64,000 bases of DNA from Gonapodya prolifera JEL478 (Eukaryota; Monoblepharomycota; Monoblepharidomycetes; Monoblepharidales; Gonapodyaceae). The stretch is taken from positions 281,253 to 345,252 of the forward strand of contig KQ965761.1 of NCBI GenBank assembly GCA_001574975.1, read 5' to 3'. A model generated the notes under the pieces. That model was not told the origin of the DNA. It searched no databases and worked only from the letters and a program-made list of their open reading frames with translations. A program made the translations under genes and the position numbers. Within the stretch, counting starts at the first letter, position 1. Each line of letters begins with the position of its first letter. Below, piece by piece: positions 1 through 16,690 of the stretch.

Positions 1-144
1 TAATACCCTCCATTTTAGTTGTCATTACATTTAGTTGCTTGAAGTATCGACGGCTTTTCTTGTATGAATGAATTTGAAACGACCGCCTAATCACCTCCAC
101 CTCGACATCACGTCCACCACGTCCATCCCTCGGACCCTAGTACC

Positions 145-1802
145 TCACATGTACCCTCCCATCCTTACATCCACCTCCTCCAATACCATGTCATCGTCCA
201 TCCCCGCACTTCCACCAAACCCACTACCTCCATGGGACAACATGAACCCACGTCCCAGTCCGGCCCCAACCACCTTGCCCAAATAATCCCTGGACGCATG
301 CACGGTCCGGTCCATCTCACGCACGGAGTCCGACATCCGCAGGGTCGAGGTCAGGAGGGATTGGAGTTGGGTGGTGGCTTCGAGGGATGAGTAGGATTCG
401 TCCGAGTCGAGGAACTGGACCATTCCGCCGTGATCTGCTGCTGCAGCTGGTGCCGAGGAGGACGAACCTGCACCAGCAGAGGAGCCGTCAGCCGACCCGC
501 GGCGGTGGTCGATGACGGCGGACACTTGGGACGTGGAGACCATGTGCAGGAGGAGGTTCTCCACGTCTGTGGAGAGGAGTATTGGTGCATGCGGTGTCGT
601 GTCTGTGGGAGTGGCGGCGGTGGACGCGCCGCCAGCGCCAGAAGGTTGTCGTCCATTCGCCCCAGCTCCACCGCCACCACCAGCTCCACCCTCCGTGCCG
701 GACCTGCCCATGCCGACGTGCTTGCCAATATCGTCGAGGGAAAGGGTGACGTAGGTCTGTGTGAGCCTTGCGATACTGCGGGTAGTGAGGCACTTGATGG
801 CCTGGTTTGCCAACCCGTCGTTGCCGTCCCTGATGAACGTGTCGCGGACCTTTCTGTACTCCTCCGTTGCAACACGCGAGGTACTCCCGGACTCGAAGGC
901 CGTGGCGAACTCGGTGTAGGCACCCAGTTTGGCTTTTGCCGCCTTGTGCACGATGGCCGACGTGGTCTTTGCCAAGGGGCGAACCTTGCCGTGTGCAATG
1001 AGGGAAGCCAGAACGTACTTCTTGTGCGCTTCGACCATGATGGCTGACGCGCCCTGGGCCGGGGCAGAAACGGCAAGGGCGAATGCGTCGAGTGATTGAG
1101 GCCACTTTTTGAGCCCGGCAAAGACAATGCCGGCGTAGTAGTGGTACGAGAGGAAGTCCTGGATGCGGCATTCCAGGGCCGGGTCAAAGTGGGAGACATG
1201 CCGCGAGACGCAGGGCAGGGCCTGGCGGTACATTTTCGCCTGGATGGCGGCACGGAGGAGCCAGGCGTGGCAGGGCGTCAGGACGGCGTCTGTATTGGCC
1301 GAATGGACGGACTGATCTGCTGGGCGCGTGCCGGAAGAGAGTCTGCGTGTGGCTTCAGCGAGGGGCTGGACGAGGACAGCGAATCTGCCCGGGATGCATT
1401 TGTCTACCATGCGGAACGCACCGCGGCAGATTAAATGAAGACGATCAGCACCACCGAGTGCAAATGAGTGCGGGTTGAACTGCAGGCAGAAGGTGGACAG
1501 CGCGGGCAGCAGCACGGAGAGGTCTGGTTTGTCTGCCGTGGTGAGGCGTGATGCGAGGATGTAGGAGTAGCCGAGCGAGTACTGGGCCGGGTCGAGGAGT
1601 CTGCAGGAGAGAGGGGGGTGAGCAGGGGTAAAGAGGACCGGAAATGAGCAACCCACAGCAGGGGATCGCCGGTCTTTGTGAGTCCGGAGAGGACGGATGC
1701 CGTCGCCTGTTTGAGCTGGGTCAGCAGGTGCCGCCCGCCCTTGTCCGTCGCGTAGTCTGCGCCAGCAATGATCGCGAGAAGTTCGTCCGTCTTGTCGCTC
1801 AT
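145..1802 (-). CDS. CSN3: COP9 signalosome subunit 3
   Basis: Two exons (1802-1657 and 1600-145) give a 533-residue protein. The 56-nt intron has GTGGGT..CTGCAG borders. The start ATG gives MSDKTDELLAIIAGADYATD. The helical repeat region followed by a PCI-type winged helix (LTQTYVTLSLDDIGKHVGM, then LLSTDVENLLLHMV) fits CSN3, a subunit of the nuclear complex that removes Nedd8 from cullin ubiquitin ligases. At 533 residues it is longer than the roughly 400-420 of animal and plant CSN3. The extra length is low-complexity Gly/Ser/Ala insertions inside and after the PCI domain. The frame is open throughout. The family call rests on overall pattern. PCI proteins of the proteasome lid and eIF3 are the alternatives. 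Confidence 0.8.
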
Positions 1803-2828
1803 GCTCGTGCAATTGTGGTGGTGACAGTGTGGAGGAGGTTGGCCACAGTAGGACGGACTTCCCCATTCTAGAACTCCTGAACCTCCTCCTCTCCGATCAT
1901 CTGGCCTGTGTCGGATACTCAATTTGGTCGTTGCTAGGCTCATGGAAACCAATCGCAAAGTTTTGGAGATTTTCACGGCACAAACGTTGTTATTGAAACT
2001 TTGTTTTCAGGCTAGAACACAGTGGCGGCGCCCACATTCAGGTTTCTGCATCACGGTCAAGACTTCATAGTCACAGACACGCTGGTCACATGGAAGCTGG
2101 TTCGGAAGAGGGTTGCGGACGCCCGAGAAACGTTGAATAATAGATATATTGTGTAACCTGTCGTTGATTGCTGCATCAGCCCACGACCGAATTTTAAAGC
2201 CGCATGATGGCAACTGTCCTGCCTCTCACAAAAGCGAAGATATACTTTAAAGTGCAGGGTGGTGGTCGAGCACAACAGAGCCGCACAGAAACCCACCAAA
2301 CGAACGAAAACGCCCCGCTGCAAGGAAATCGCGCTCCCTTTTTCGATTGCGGAAAGCTAAACATGACGATCAATCATCACATCGCGCGAGTGGTATGGGA
2401 AGCAATGGAAAACGCTGTAGAAATTGCTACGCTGAATTGCAAACTAGCTGCCTACGACATATATTTTCATCTCTTACAGATATCCCAGGTCATTGGACCG
2501 TGAGGGGCGGGGGCGGGAGGGGGCTTGGTAAAAAGGGGGAAGCAATAAAAGCAAATTAAATGAGCATGGTTCTAATAGTGGTGTATGGGTTTGGTTTCTT
2601 GGAACGTGATGAGTGTCGATTGAATTATAGTACTTGCCACACCTTACATAACTAACTACGACGAAGACACCAAAGTAAACAAATTGACGAGTATTATCTT
2701 GTACATAAACTGGGCGTGCAGTCATCAGATTGAAGGGGAATGGTTTCTCAGCACCCCAACGAAATATGACAGGAAAACGAGCAGAAAACTGATGGTGAGG
2801 GGCAACTACACAAAATCAGGATGCTGGT
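1803..2828. other. Intergenic, no gene seen
   Basis: Upstream of CSN3 and downstream of the membrane-protein gene. Only short overlapping ORFs without recognisable sequence occur here. Confidence 0.5.
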
Positions 2829-3610
2829 TCACTCCACGAACAAAACCCCTCCACTACCAAAAAGCCGGGACAACATACCAGTCACAAATCCGTACACGAC
2901 CATCGCCAACGTCGCATTAAAGAGTCTCGGCGCCGTTTCGCGACACCGAACGTCAGACCTCGAAACCCACACAGCGCCGAGGATCACCAAGGCGACATTT
3001 CCCGCGCTGAGGACTACGGAGGCACCGTAAGAGAACAGAGAAAAGATGGACATGATGACCGCCAAGCAGACATCCCCACTGTACTCGTGCATTTCGCTGA
3101 AGAACAGGAACGAGACCGTGAAGTAGGGACCAGCGGCCAAGCTGGCGCATAGAGCAATGAGTAGCGAGTGGAGCGGGTAGACAGTGCATTCGGCCTCGTG
3201 TTTGACGAGGACGAGGGTCGCTGTGAGGACCCATATTGGTGTCAGCTGGAACGTAAATGTCACGCGTACGTCAAGCGTTATGAAGGTGACGAGCAGGCCC
3301 ATACGTGGCGAAGGCAAGACCAGGCACTCACCGCCACAGCGATGAAGAAGAACCACCGCATAAAGAGTATAAACAGGACCTCGCAGCATTCGCTCGCCAT
3401 TGCTCCACATTCCGTTGCCAAGTTCCCAGACGACAGAAAGAAACCGTTCAACTTGGTGTGTTTCTTTTTGTTCTCAGCGTATTCGCGGTCCGGCTCCCGC
3501 TGGAGGCCGGATTCGCTACCGGGTTGTACGTCTGCAGTGCTACGGTCTGGACAGCCGGAGCGGGTTGCACGGCAGGCTGAAGAATGATTCGGGTTCAGGT
3601 GTGCTTCCAT
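2829..3610 (-). CDS. Multi-pass membrane protein, unknown
   Basis: Two exons (3610-3332 and 3245-2829) join in phase 0 to give 231 residues. The 86-nt intron starts GTGAGT and ends TTCCAG, the only usable acceptor in it. Joining them extends a hydrophobic segment (LFILFMRWFFFIAVAV) directly into LTPIWVLTATLVLV. At least four hydrophobic segments follow a charged, Pro-rich N-terminus of about 70 residues, and the C-terminus is another hydrophobic stretch. No catalytic or family motif is recognised. The topology resembles small four-helix fungal membrane proteins such as MARVEL-like ones, but that is only a topological likeness. The start chosen is the first ATG of the open frame with a plausible leader. 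A more upstream start is possible. Confidence 0.55.
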
Positions 3611-4122
3611 CGGAGCTGGTGGGGTGACTGCTTGGGCATCGGCGATTGGTGCTGGGTGTGGTGTCGATCGTGTCTTGGGTTGGCTGGCTCGCCATCGTGG
3701 GAGGGCAGTGCAGGCCGGTGAGGATTGTAGCTGCACGGATCGGATGGGCTTGTTGCGGCGGAGACTGGTCTGGCGAGGGTCGTGTATTGGTTTGTTTGTG
3801 CTCCGGGGACGCCCTTCAACCTCGGTCAGGGACAGACACACTTCCACCACTCGGCACTTCTCGCGCAGTGGGACGATACATCGACCTATACATATATGGC
3901 AAGTGGACCGAACGCAGGACACAAAAAGAAATTATCTAACCTCGTCGTAAGCCGAGCTGGAAAATACCTCATACTTTTGACATCCGAATAATTCTTGCGG
4001 AGTACTTGCAAAAAAAAAACGTACTGTTTTGATCACACCGTACTCGCCGGTAAGGATGAGGGCAGTCGTTCTATGATAGTTCAGTTGCCAGTCTTCATGT
4101 GCCTCGACTGGACGTTCGATTA
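3611..4122. other. Intergenic, no gene seen
   Basis: Contains an A-run near 4010 and no supported ORF. Confidence 0.45.
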
Positions 4123-4518
4123 TCAACAGTGAACTGGGTTGTCTGTCAGCACACTCTCATCCGGTACGCTGTTACAGTCAAACGTCGTTGTGTATGGGCA
4201 TCGATGTCCACTCTGGAGCTCCTTTGCCAACCCCCAGTGTCGGAGAAACAGAGGCGTACTGAGATTTGCGCCTTTATCGATGAGAATTCTCGCCATGCGC
4301 TCGGCCGCACCCTTTTCGATGCGGAAAACCTCCATCGCAAACGCGACGTGAACAGATCCGAACTTTCCGATGACCCTCGGTGCAGTGGCCAAAGGATCGG
4401 ATGGTAGCGAGCGAAGAGTCCGATTGAATGAGCCCGCGGGGAGCCCAAGAGAGTAGTCAGTCCAGTATGTCGAAATGCAGATGACCAGCTCGGAATGGAG
4501 GTCGAGAAGACGGGACAT
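4123..4518 (-). CDS. Small ORF, possible F-box/ankyrin remnant
   Basis: A single 131-codon ORF from a good ATG. The N-terminus (MSRLLDLHSELVICIS) resembles the start of an F-box helix, and AERMARILIDKGANLS resembles one ankyrin-repeat helix pair. Both are weak resemblances. The protein is too short for a functional F-box/ankyrin protein, so it may be a fragment, a gene with unseen exons, or chance. Confidence 0.3.
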   Translation of the reverse strand: MSRLLDLHSELVICISTYWTDYSLGLPAGSFNRTLRSLPSDPLATAPRVIGKFGSVHVAFAMEVFRIEKGAAERMARILIDKGANLSTPLFLRHWGLAKELQSGHRCPYTTTFDCNSVPDESVLTDNPVHC

Positions 4519-4891
4519 GTGGGAGAATGCTTCTGGGGAATCGATCGTTAAAATGCAGGTATCCCCAGCCAGCGGCCATTACATAAGAAAGAAACGAACA
4601 AACCGTTCAGTTCCCACTGGCCATCGAAGCTTGGGGTCTGATGTAGCCAAGGCAAGGATATACAGTATTTTCATAGCAATATTTGAAGACAGCATTTTAT
4701 TTGCCCAACCACTTACCCAATAAATGAAGAATTGTGTTACCAATAAGGAACCTGAAAATGAAGAAATCTTGGACTGTACTCCCTTTGTGCGGTTCCCCAG
4801 GTGCCCGTGCACACCAGCAATCTGGCACAGCACCAGGGGATAGTGATTGAGCGCTGCAGCTCTCCCTCGTCACCGATTGGTCGTTTCTCCA

Positions 4892-6039
4892 ATGTCAGCA
4901 ACCCCGCAGCACGTGTCCCTCGCGTACTCCACGCCTCTCCGCCACAGCGGATTCTCCGCCCACACACCGATTCCCCCACCTGCGGGCAATCAGACGGCAG
5001 AACTCCGCACACCGCAGATTCGGCTCGAATTCATCGAGCGCACGATCAAGGACCAGATCGATCTGCTCGATGGATTTTCTAAGAGAGTTAACGCCATCTC
5101 AAGGGGGAGAAATTTTGCGGCACGGAAGGAGTTTGCTGCACTTGCCGGTGGGTCTATCTTTGACCTGCGAAGTCGGGCGAAAACTCGATAAACCGACTCT
5201 TTGATCATTTGCAGATACTTACGCGAAGCTCACGAAGGAGATTGCGGAGCTGGAATCGGAAGATGCGGAAGTTTCACGAAGTACGTTCCCAAAGGGTCAA
5301 GAATTGCTCAAGCTCTTGATTCACAAACTATGTGAACTACTCCTCGCTTTCCCAGCCGTCCAACGAGAGGCAAGGGAGCTCGAAGAGGCTACAACCTCCA
5401 GGAATGAAAAGTTGACACAGAAGGCGGCCTTGGAATCGCAGCGAGCGGAGTTGGCTCGCTCTCTCGCGGAGACGGAAAGGAATGTCTCTGTTATCGCCGA
5501 AGGTGTGTCTTGGACATCATCTATATTGGAATCACAAGTGACTTGTTGTTTCGTCCCGTCCAAGATCTCCAATCCATGCGCATATTGCGCGACAGTGAAA
5601 CGTCCTTGGCCCTCCCCGTATGCGAGGAGTACGAGAAAGTCCTGGAGATGAAAATCACAATAGTACGCGGTGAGTTGATCTTTTTTCATTAGAGTCGGAT
5701 GCTCTCCTCTTAGGTGAAGCTGCACTTGAAACCGGTAGATGGATATCTGAGGTTTGTCTTCGACCACATAAACGAGCGTGATCTCGAACGAGAGTATGTG
5801 TTCACCGTGAATGTCGCCCAGCGAGAGTACGAGAGTGAGTTTGCGTAACACCTTGAACCCGATCATCTATTGACACTCAATGCTCAACGCCGACTCCAGT
5901 CGAAGAATGTGAACCAGCCCTGCCGGAGCTTGCAGCCCTCACCCACGAACTCAACGAGACGCGTGATTTCTATGGCTTCGTGAGAATGGTTCGGCGGGCG
6001 TTCTCCGAACTGGCAAGAAGCGAACGTCGGCGACGATGA
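4892..6039 (+). CDS. SPC25: Kinetochore protein Spc25
   Basis: Six exons (4892-5147, 5215-5280, 5356-5502, 5565-5662, 5714-5834, 5900-6039) give 275 residues with every splice phase consistent. Spc25 belongs to the Ndc80 complex, which links centromeres to spindle microtubules. The sequence shows a disordered N-terminus, a long Glu/Lys/Arg-rich coiled coil (residues about 60-175) and the C-terminal RWD-type globular domain (VKLHLKPVDGYLRFVFDHIN, then CEPALPELAALTHELNETRD and FYGFVRMVRRAF). That arrangement is diagnostic of Spc25. The start is the first ATG in frame. The upstream in-frame codon is TTG. Exon 4 uses GTACGC as donor. The stronger-looking GTGAGT seven bases downstream would break the frame. 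Confidence 0.88.
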
Positions 6040-6221
6040 ACGGTGCAACCGAGAGCTTGATGATTCCGTGTAGACTTTCCATTTTATCTTTTTACTTTGT
6101 ACAAAGCACTGCAACTTATGGTCTGAAAACCTGACGAAACCGATCACTTTTGCGGCATTTCCTCCTCAATCCGTGAACAAAAGTTGGACAGCTCTCTCAT
6201 ACCCCTCACAAGTCCCTTCTT

Positions 6222-9200
6222 TTACAGTTTCAGCTCCGTCACCTTGAAATCCAGTCCTCCTCTCATCCCAAGAGTGATTGCCAGCTGGTACCTTCCCTCG
6301 CGCTTTTCCGGGTCAGGATGCCACACACCCCATTTCGCTGGGTCGTCTTCGTTCACGAGTTCGAAATCAAACTGGCGGATGAGGGTCGAAAGGAAGACAA
6401 CTCCTTCCTCTGGAGGGTGATCAGGAAATAGACAAGCGAATGTCTGATGATTTCGTGAATAAAAGAAGTCCTGCAAAAACAATACTCACGCGTTGCCATG
6501 TTCATGCCAAGACATATTCTCGGGCCAGCCTGCCGTGCACATCTCGTTAGCCACGCTGATAATCCACGGGTGGTGCAGATCGCGATACCCACGTTGAAAA
6601 CGGGCCATTTGTACTGGTTCTCTCTCAACAGGTTCCCATCCTTGTCCAGCCCTTTTGAACACAGTAACTCATCAACAATCCACCTCACTTCAACTGCACA
6701 TGCATGAGCGGCACTTACACCGCTCCGGCCTGAACTCCAGTGCATCCGGACCCCAAATCTTTGTCGACCTGCCCATGACGTACGAACTCCAGAAGACGCG
6801 TTGTCCCTTGGCAACTCGGGTCTTGGTACCCGGAAGGATTTCGTCACGCTAAGTGGGCGGAGAAGGGTGCACTTGATGTGGGGCCAACCAGAACCAGCGA
6901 TCGATATCACTCACTGTCGCAAGTTTGCTCGACGAGGGAACGTTGGGATGCAGCCTAAAACATGGGAGGTGTAACTTCATTCTTACTTCCCGACATCCTG
7001 TATTGTTTCAAGAATCCAGGAACCCACCTCAGCACCTCATTGAAAACGGCGTTCGTGTACTTTAAATTCTTGAAATCGCTATAGGTCGACGTTCCGTCCC
7101 TTCCAAGCACACGGAAGGCTTCTTCGCGTAGTTTTGCATACACTTCCGGATGCTGGGCGAGCCTCCAGAAGCACCACGAGAGAGTTTGTGCGGTCGTGTC
7201 CTTTGGAAGAGAAATGATTTGTGTTGGGAGCTCATGAGGGAGGGGCAGGGCGACGATGCAGCGGAATAGCTTACACGCCCAGCAATGATGAAGTTCATCA
7301 CCTGGAGTACCACACCCAAACAGCAGATTCTCCAGCAAATACAGCTCCCAAAAACTTGCACCACCAACTCACGATATCCCTGAGCTGTTTCGTGGACAGC
7401 TCCGACCCGTCTTCGTTCTTGTTCTTCATGAAGCTGTGTCCGAAAAATCAATCAGGCGGTGCCACCAATTATCAAAAGCCACACACACAAACTCACTAAT
7501 CAAGAAGATCAACTTCCAACTCGCCCACAGACCGACCTGCCTTGGATGCCTCGGCCATCTTGGCCCGCTTCTCGCGCACAACGTCGGCTGCGAAGTCGTC
7601 CATTGTCCTGCAGAGGGGGTGTCGGGTCATCCATGGGGTCAGCGACGGGGTCAGAGGAGGGGGGAAGGGGAGGGAAACGACGACTCACTTGATGTACCCG
7701 TCCATGATTTTCTTTTGGCCGTTGCTGAAAGCGGAAACAGAACGCGTCGGATGGAGAGTTGTGGAGTGATGGAGGTTATAGGGACTTACAAGAGTTCGGT
7801 CCATTCCCAGAACGGGTTGATCCCCCGTTTTACGGTGTGACTTCCCGCTAAGTTTGAGTCACAGTGTCACACAGTGTATTCTCAAAGAGGAACAGAAAGA
7901 CCCGCAAAAGCGACTCACCATTATCAAATGCATTCACTGTACGTGTATAAGTACCCGTACAAAACACGATGTGTGTGAACTCAGATGCACGTTGTGCAGA
8001 TTCGACGAATGCAATAACCCACTGAACGCGACAGTCGGGAGCTTGTACCTCCCTCCCTCCGTGTAAAACTTCTGGTCAATGGCGCCACAGTCTTTTCCCA
8101 TGGCGAGGCGGGCGAAGGAGTCTTGAGCATGGTACGGAATTGGGGACGTAAGGTGCCAGGGTGAACGCGGCAAGGGAAGGGGACGTTTCGAAACGAGGAC
8201 CCTTCATGGTAGAGCTGGGGAACACTCACCAAGTGTACATCTAAGGAAGAGATCTTGCAGGTCGACAACGAGTCCTTTCCGTGATGCGGTTCGGAGGTGG
8301 GCGGAGAGTTTGTCGCACTTGGAGAATCGGAGGGAATTAACGTCAGCAGCACATTCGACAACATATGAGCTAGGTTGGCAGTACCTCAGTAATACTGGAA
8401 GATTGATGGTGTTTGAGTTTATACAACAGTCAACGAGTCGTCTGGAAGGAATAATGTTCGAGGTGAATGACACTTACAAGTCGTCGGCAAAATGGTCTCG
8501 GAAGTTCTAAAAACGAAAACAATACATTGCTGCAACTACTCCAATTACTAAAAGGTTCGGAAGACTCACTTTGACGTTGAAAATGTTGGAGGCTTATGCA
8601 TCAGTGCAAGTTGACAGTGAGCAAACAGAAAAGTTGCGATCCAGTTTTTGTCTCTCACCCGTCTTTCTCGCAACCTTCCATTCATCTCCGTCAGAGACAA
8701 AGATACCATCTCCGAAAAATTGTCGAGTCGCCGCGTTGGCGGTGGTGCCCTTCACCCAGGTGTATGGGTCACCTGTCATGTTTTCGTGCGGCGCAATATG
8801 TTTTCGATGACTGGCACGTAAGGTACAGAGACAGCACTCACGCATAATTTGCTCTACGTCTTGAACATTGAATGATACTGCCAAAAACCGCGGACATGAA
8901 TTTGTCGGAAGCTTTTTCGGTGGTGGTTTCAAGCACGAATGGCCAACGCAACTCACGTATAAGGTCTTGAGGTCCCTGGTTGTATGAGAACACCGTGCGT
9001 CGTGATACTTCCCCCGCTTTGAGAAAGGTCTCGTAGAGTGCTTCCAATCTGCGCGGGCCGTTGCGGAGAATGTATCTGGCCACGCCCAAGAAATTGTACG
9101 TTGGAAATCACTCTGCGGCAAAATCTGCACGCGAGTGCGAACCGAGTGTGTCCGATGAGAGGCTCCCCTCCAGGTGCGATGGGAATGTCGTCGCGTTTCT

Positions 9201-9354
9201 TCGAAAAGACGACCATGTCGGGCCTGGATAGAATGTCACAGTTGCTAAAGAGACACCGCTAGCCCTGCTGCACGTACCACTTCAGTCTGGCCAGAAAGAA
9301 TATGGCGATGAGCAAGCCCAGCGTGGGTACCAACGCGATGTCAAGCGATAGCAT
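6222..9354 (-). CDS. Cytochrome P450 monooxygenase
   Basis: About 21 exons, some only 6-12 codons long, give roughly 520 residues. Exon 1 (9354-9278) encodes a membrane anchor (MLSLDIALVPTLGLLIAIFF). Next come PGGEPLIGHT, the C-helix WKVARKT, the I-helix oxygen-activation motif (NFIIAGRDTTAQTLSW, near 7200-7300), the ExxR motif (NEVLRLHP), PERW, and the heme-binding loop FNAGPRICLGMNMAT near 6500 with its Cys ligand. The order and wording (LGDGIF-type region, VNAFDNA-like segment, long C-helix) resemble the CYP52/CYP63/CYP86 clan of fatty-acid and alkane hydroxylases. It should be ER-anchored and use NADPH-P450 reductase. The clan is inferred from motif style and the substrate is unknown. All canonical residues are present, so it looks functional. 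Confidence 0.85.
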
Positions 9355-9707
9355 TTATCGGAATCAAAATAGGAGCGAGACCGTTCTGCGTGTGCGCAGG
9401 AAGGAAACAGATGATGGCAGTCTGCAGCGACGGATCTCTGGCCGCGCGACTCACAGAACGCGGGTGGGGTGGCCGTTATATGTAGTTGGGAGACGTCGGG
9501 TACACCGGTACGGTCCGAACCTTTTGCCGAAGTTTTATCCTTGGGGGATTCTCCCGCCTCCGCCTCCACCGAGATTAAATTTGACGAACATACGTTTGAG
9601 TGTTTAGAAACGCTAACGTCTATATATCGCATTCAGAGAGAGCGAGGGAATGGCGGGTACCAACTTAGTGGCACACTGGTCGATGTTAGAACTGGTACCT
9701 GAACCTC
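9355..9707. promoter_or_regulatory. Shared divergent promoter region
   Basis: 353 bp between the divergently transcribed P450 (-) and the SLC35-type transporter (+). It must hold both promoters. A TATA-like stretch (tatatatcgc) lies near 9620. No specific sites are recognised. Confidence 0.4.
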
Positions 9708-14023
<4,316 letters not shown>

Positions 14024-14431
14024 TCATTGAGTACCTTGAGGTCAACAGAGTGTATATATTGTGCGAATCGAGTACCATACTGCCGCCACGAATGGGGACG
14101 GGAGTTGGCGAGGCGAATGAGACCAATGCAAGGGGTCATGAAGAAGTGGTGAAGGGTTTGGCGTGCAAACTTGAAACTGACAGCAGATGAATATGACAAA
14201 GACAGTGACATGGCGTGAACCGGAAAGAAAGAGAAATTTTCGAATGCTCATTGTGATCTGTTCCAACGCTTGCTTCGATGACGATCGTGGTCAAGCCTCA
14301 GTTAAACCCCAAGAAGCTGATATCATTTCAAACAATTGAGGTTTCTCATATCCGAGTTATCCTCAGTCATGACGGTCCACACTTTGCACTTTATTAATCG
14401 CAAAGGCTGAGCAATGCTATCATGCAGATAA

Positions 14432-16092
14432 TTACAATCGCGCATACGACGAGGTGCCCAGGGAGGTTCCTCCGCTGAAAATTCGAGGACCGGATGTTCA
14501 ACCTTGTGAAATCTCCAAGGGACTAGCAAGGAAACTTACTCGATGGGAATAACGGCTCCAGTAATGTGCGCTGAGGCCTTCGATCCCAGGAAGAGACCAA
14601 GGCTAGGATTCGCGAACGTCGTTGGTGAGGTATTGGTTTAGTGCCGAGTATATGCACAATGTTCGCTGCGAACTCACCCAGCCATATCTGTGGTCTCACC
14701 AGCCCGACCTTGACATTTGGTGGTTGTTAAGATTTGGTGTTTGCGTCATTAAGTATTCAACAAGCAACTAGAACTCACCCATAACTTGACCCGCGACCAT
14801 TTTGTCTCCAGCCGTCTTGAACCCAAAAGCGGTCATGCGAGACGGGAAGAGGCCAGGAGCAATGCAATTGACGGTCACGTAGTGTCTGACGAAGAGCATC
14901 GTCGGTTAGTGATTGCACGATTACAAAGCTGCGAGAATAACTGAGCGATTACCCACTTTGCCAAATGAGCTGCAAGGACACGTGTGAGGTGGTTCTACAC
15001 GGGATCGCTGTAGTTGAGCATATCTGTTGACAGGCAAAAGCGTGATTAAACTCACCGCCGCGGCCTTGCTGGCGTGGTACGAGATGATGACATTTCCTTT
15101 CGAAGTGTCGGCCAACGGGTTGTCGCCTCCCCCAACAGTGACACCTTCATCGGACAACATAAAGCTCCACACCAGAAAAAATTGCGGAGATCATCCGCGT
15201 TAACGTACCGTTCACGCTGGAGACGTTGATGACGCGGGCTGTGATGCAAATGCAAATCATATTACCACAGAGAAGACAGATTTCAAGCGAAGGTGTAGAT
15301 ACCTGGGTCGACGTTTCCGTTTGCGCCAGCTTCGAGGAGAGGGAGACACGCGACTGTGAGGTAGAAGATGCTCTTCACATTGAGAGCAAAAAGGTTGTCC
15401 CAGCCCTGCTTCTCGGGGTATTCGTCCAGAGGCGCTCCCCAGGAGACACCAGCGTTGTTCACCTGTCACGCAGAGTAATGTAAGACTGTCTTATGTCTTA
15501 TGATGTACACTTCCTTTGCAAACTTACGAGAACGTGGAGCTTCTTTTCACGCTTCTTGATTTCGCCGGCGAGCTGGTCGCACTAGATTGGGTGAAGTATT
15601 GGTGAGCTAATACTTTTGGAACTGCGAATTGCAATGGAAGTCTCACAGCAGCCTTCGTAATGAGATCCGCAACAAGCGGAATACAGTGTCCAGGTCCCAT
15701 CGCGTTCAGCTCAGCGGCAGTCTCCTCAATGACCTTCTGTTTCCGAGAGGCGATGTAGACTTTCCACGGTCGGAAGAACGAGCAGGTGCAGGGTGAGGGC
15801 GAACCGCGTTAGGGAGGGCGAAAGTCGCTTGCCGACGAGGATTCCGCTCAACTCACCTTTGGCTCCGTTCTGGACGTACCCGGCCGCCAGCATCTTGCCA
15901 ATCCCGGTTCCAGCGCCAGTTACGAGGACCACCTTGTCCTTGACTTGTGTGCGGATGGGGAAAAGGTGGAACGAAATTATTCAGCTTCCGACTCGGTACG
16001 CTCGCCCCGATGGGGACGTGGACAGTCAGACAGGGTCTCAACAGACACCGACCATTCAGAAGCGATTCCACGGAGAGAAGCGGAGCGGCCAT
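14432..16092 (-). CDS. Short-chain dehydrogenase/reductase (RhlG-like)
   Basis: About twelve exons give roughly 280 residues. The Rossmann cofactor motif VLVTGAGTGIGKMLAAGYV follows a 15-residue leader. NNAGVSWGAPLDEY and NVSSVN are present, as is the YHASK catalytic motif (SYHASKAAANHLTRVLAAHL). The family tail is APGLFPSRMTAFGF and GAVIPIDGGTSLG. It is a classical NAD(P)-dependent SDR. The wording is closest to fungal proteins annotated as RhlG/3-oxoacyl-ACP reductase-like, but the substrate is unknown. The last exon (14474-14432) is needed to finish the conserved PIDGG end. Stopping at the earlier in-frame TAA at 14536 would cut the protein inside that motif. It converges on SRP54 with 408 bp between the two stops. 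Confidence 0.85.
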
Positions 16093-16690
16093 CTGAGAGA
16101 AAAGGACAGTCGGAAGGAGTTCGGCTAAATCGGAAATCTGCCGGGGCGGTTTTGAAAATAATTGTTATGTACTTTCTCCACATAAGTTGCAGCCTCTCTC
16201 GAACGATTGGCACCACATCCTTCTATGCCCAACCATATAGTACTGTGAGTGGCTGTTTGGCTCGTGTTCGTTGCGCTACGGTTGACGTCAGTTTTCGTTT
16301 GGAGTACATCGTGTGGTGTGCAGTTCCAGTGGTGCTCCTAGCGCATGACCGCCCACTTTCATTTTGTTACGAGGCGATATTCATGTTCCCGGATTGCTGT
16401 GGAATGTGGATATAAAACACTCTATCCTTCTTGTCTCCTCCAACGTGTCCGAGCCTCACAATTGTTTCTGGAGCCTGAATTTTGTTGCGGGGCTGGCTTA
16501 ATCTTGGACCAAAGTTGTTGTATATGCATAGAATGAGCTCCCGGCTTCCGCTAATTCAGGTCGCGAATAATACGACATTAGTTCCACTACATTCAGAATC
16601 GCTCTAGCTACGATATGAATTTATTGAAATTTGCCAAAATCAACTTAAAACTTGCCGCTCCTCACACTTAATTTGACGGTGACGTATTCG
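16093..16690. other. Intergenic, no gene seen
   Basis: Between the SDR start and the 3' end of the first MFS copy. No supported ORF. Confidence 0.45.

Noticed and set aside
145-1253. Long overlapping ORFs on both strands across the CSN3 locus
   Set aside because: Shadows of the CSN3 exon in GC-rich sequence. They lack family sequence and conflict with the spliced CSN3 frame.
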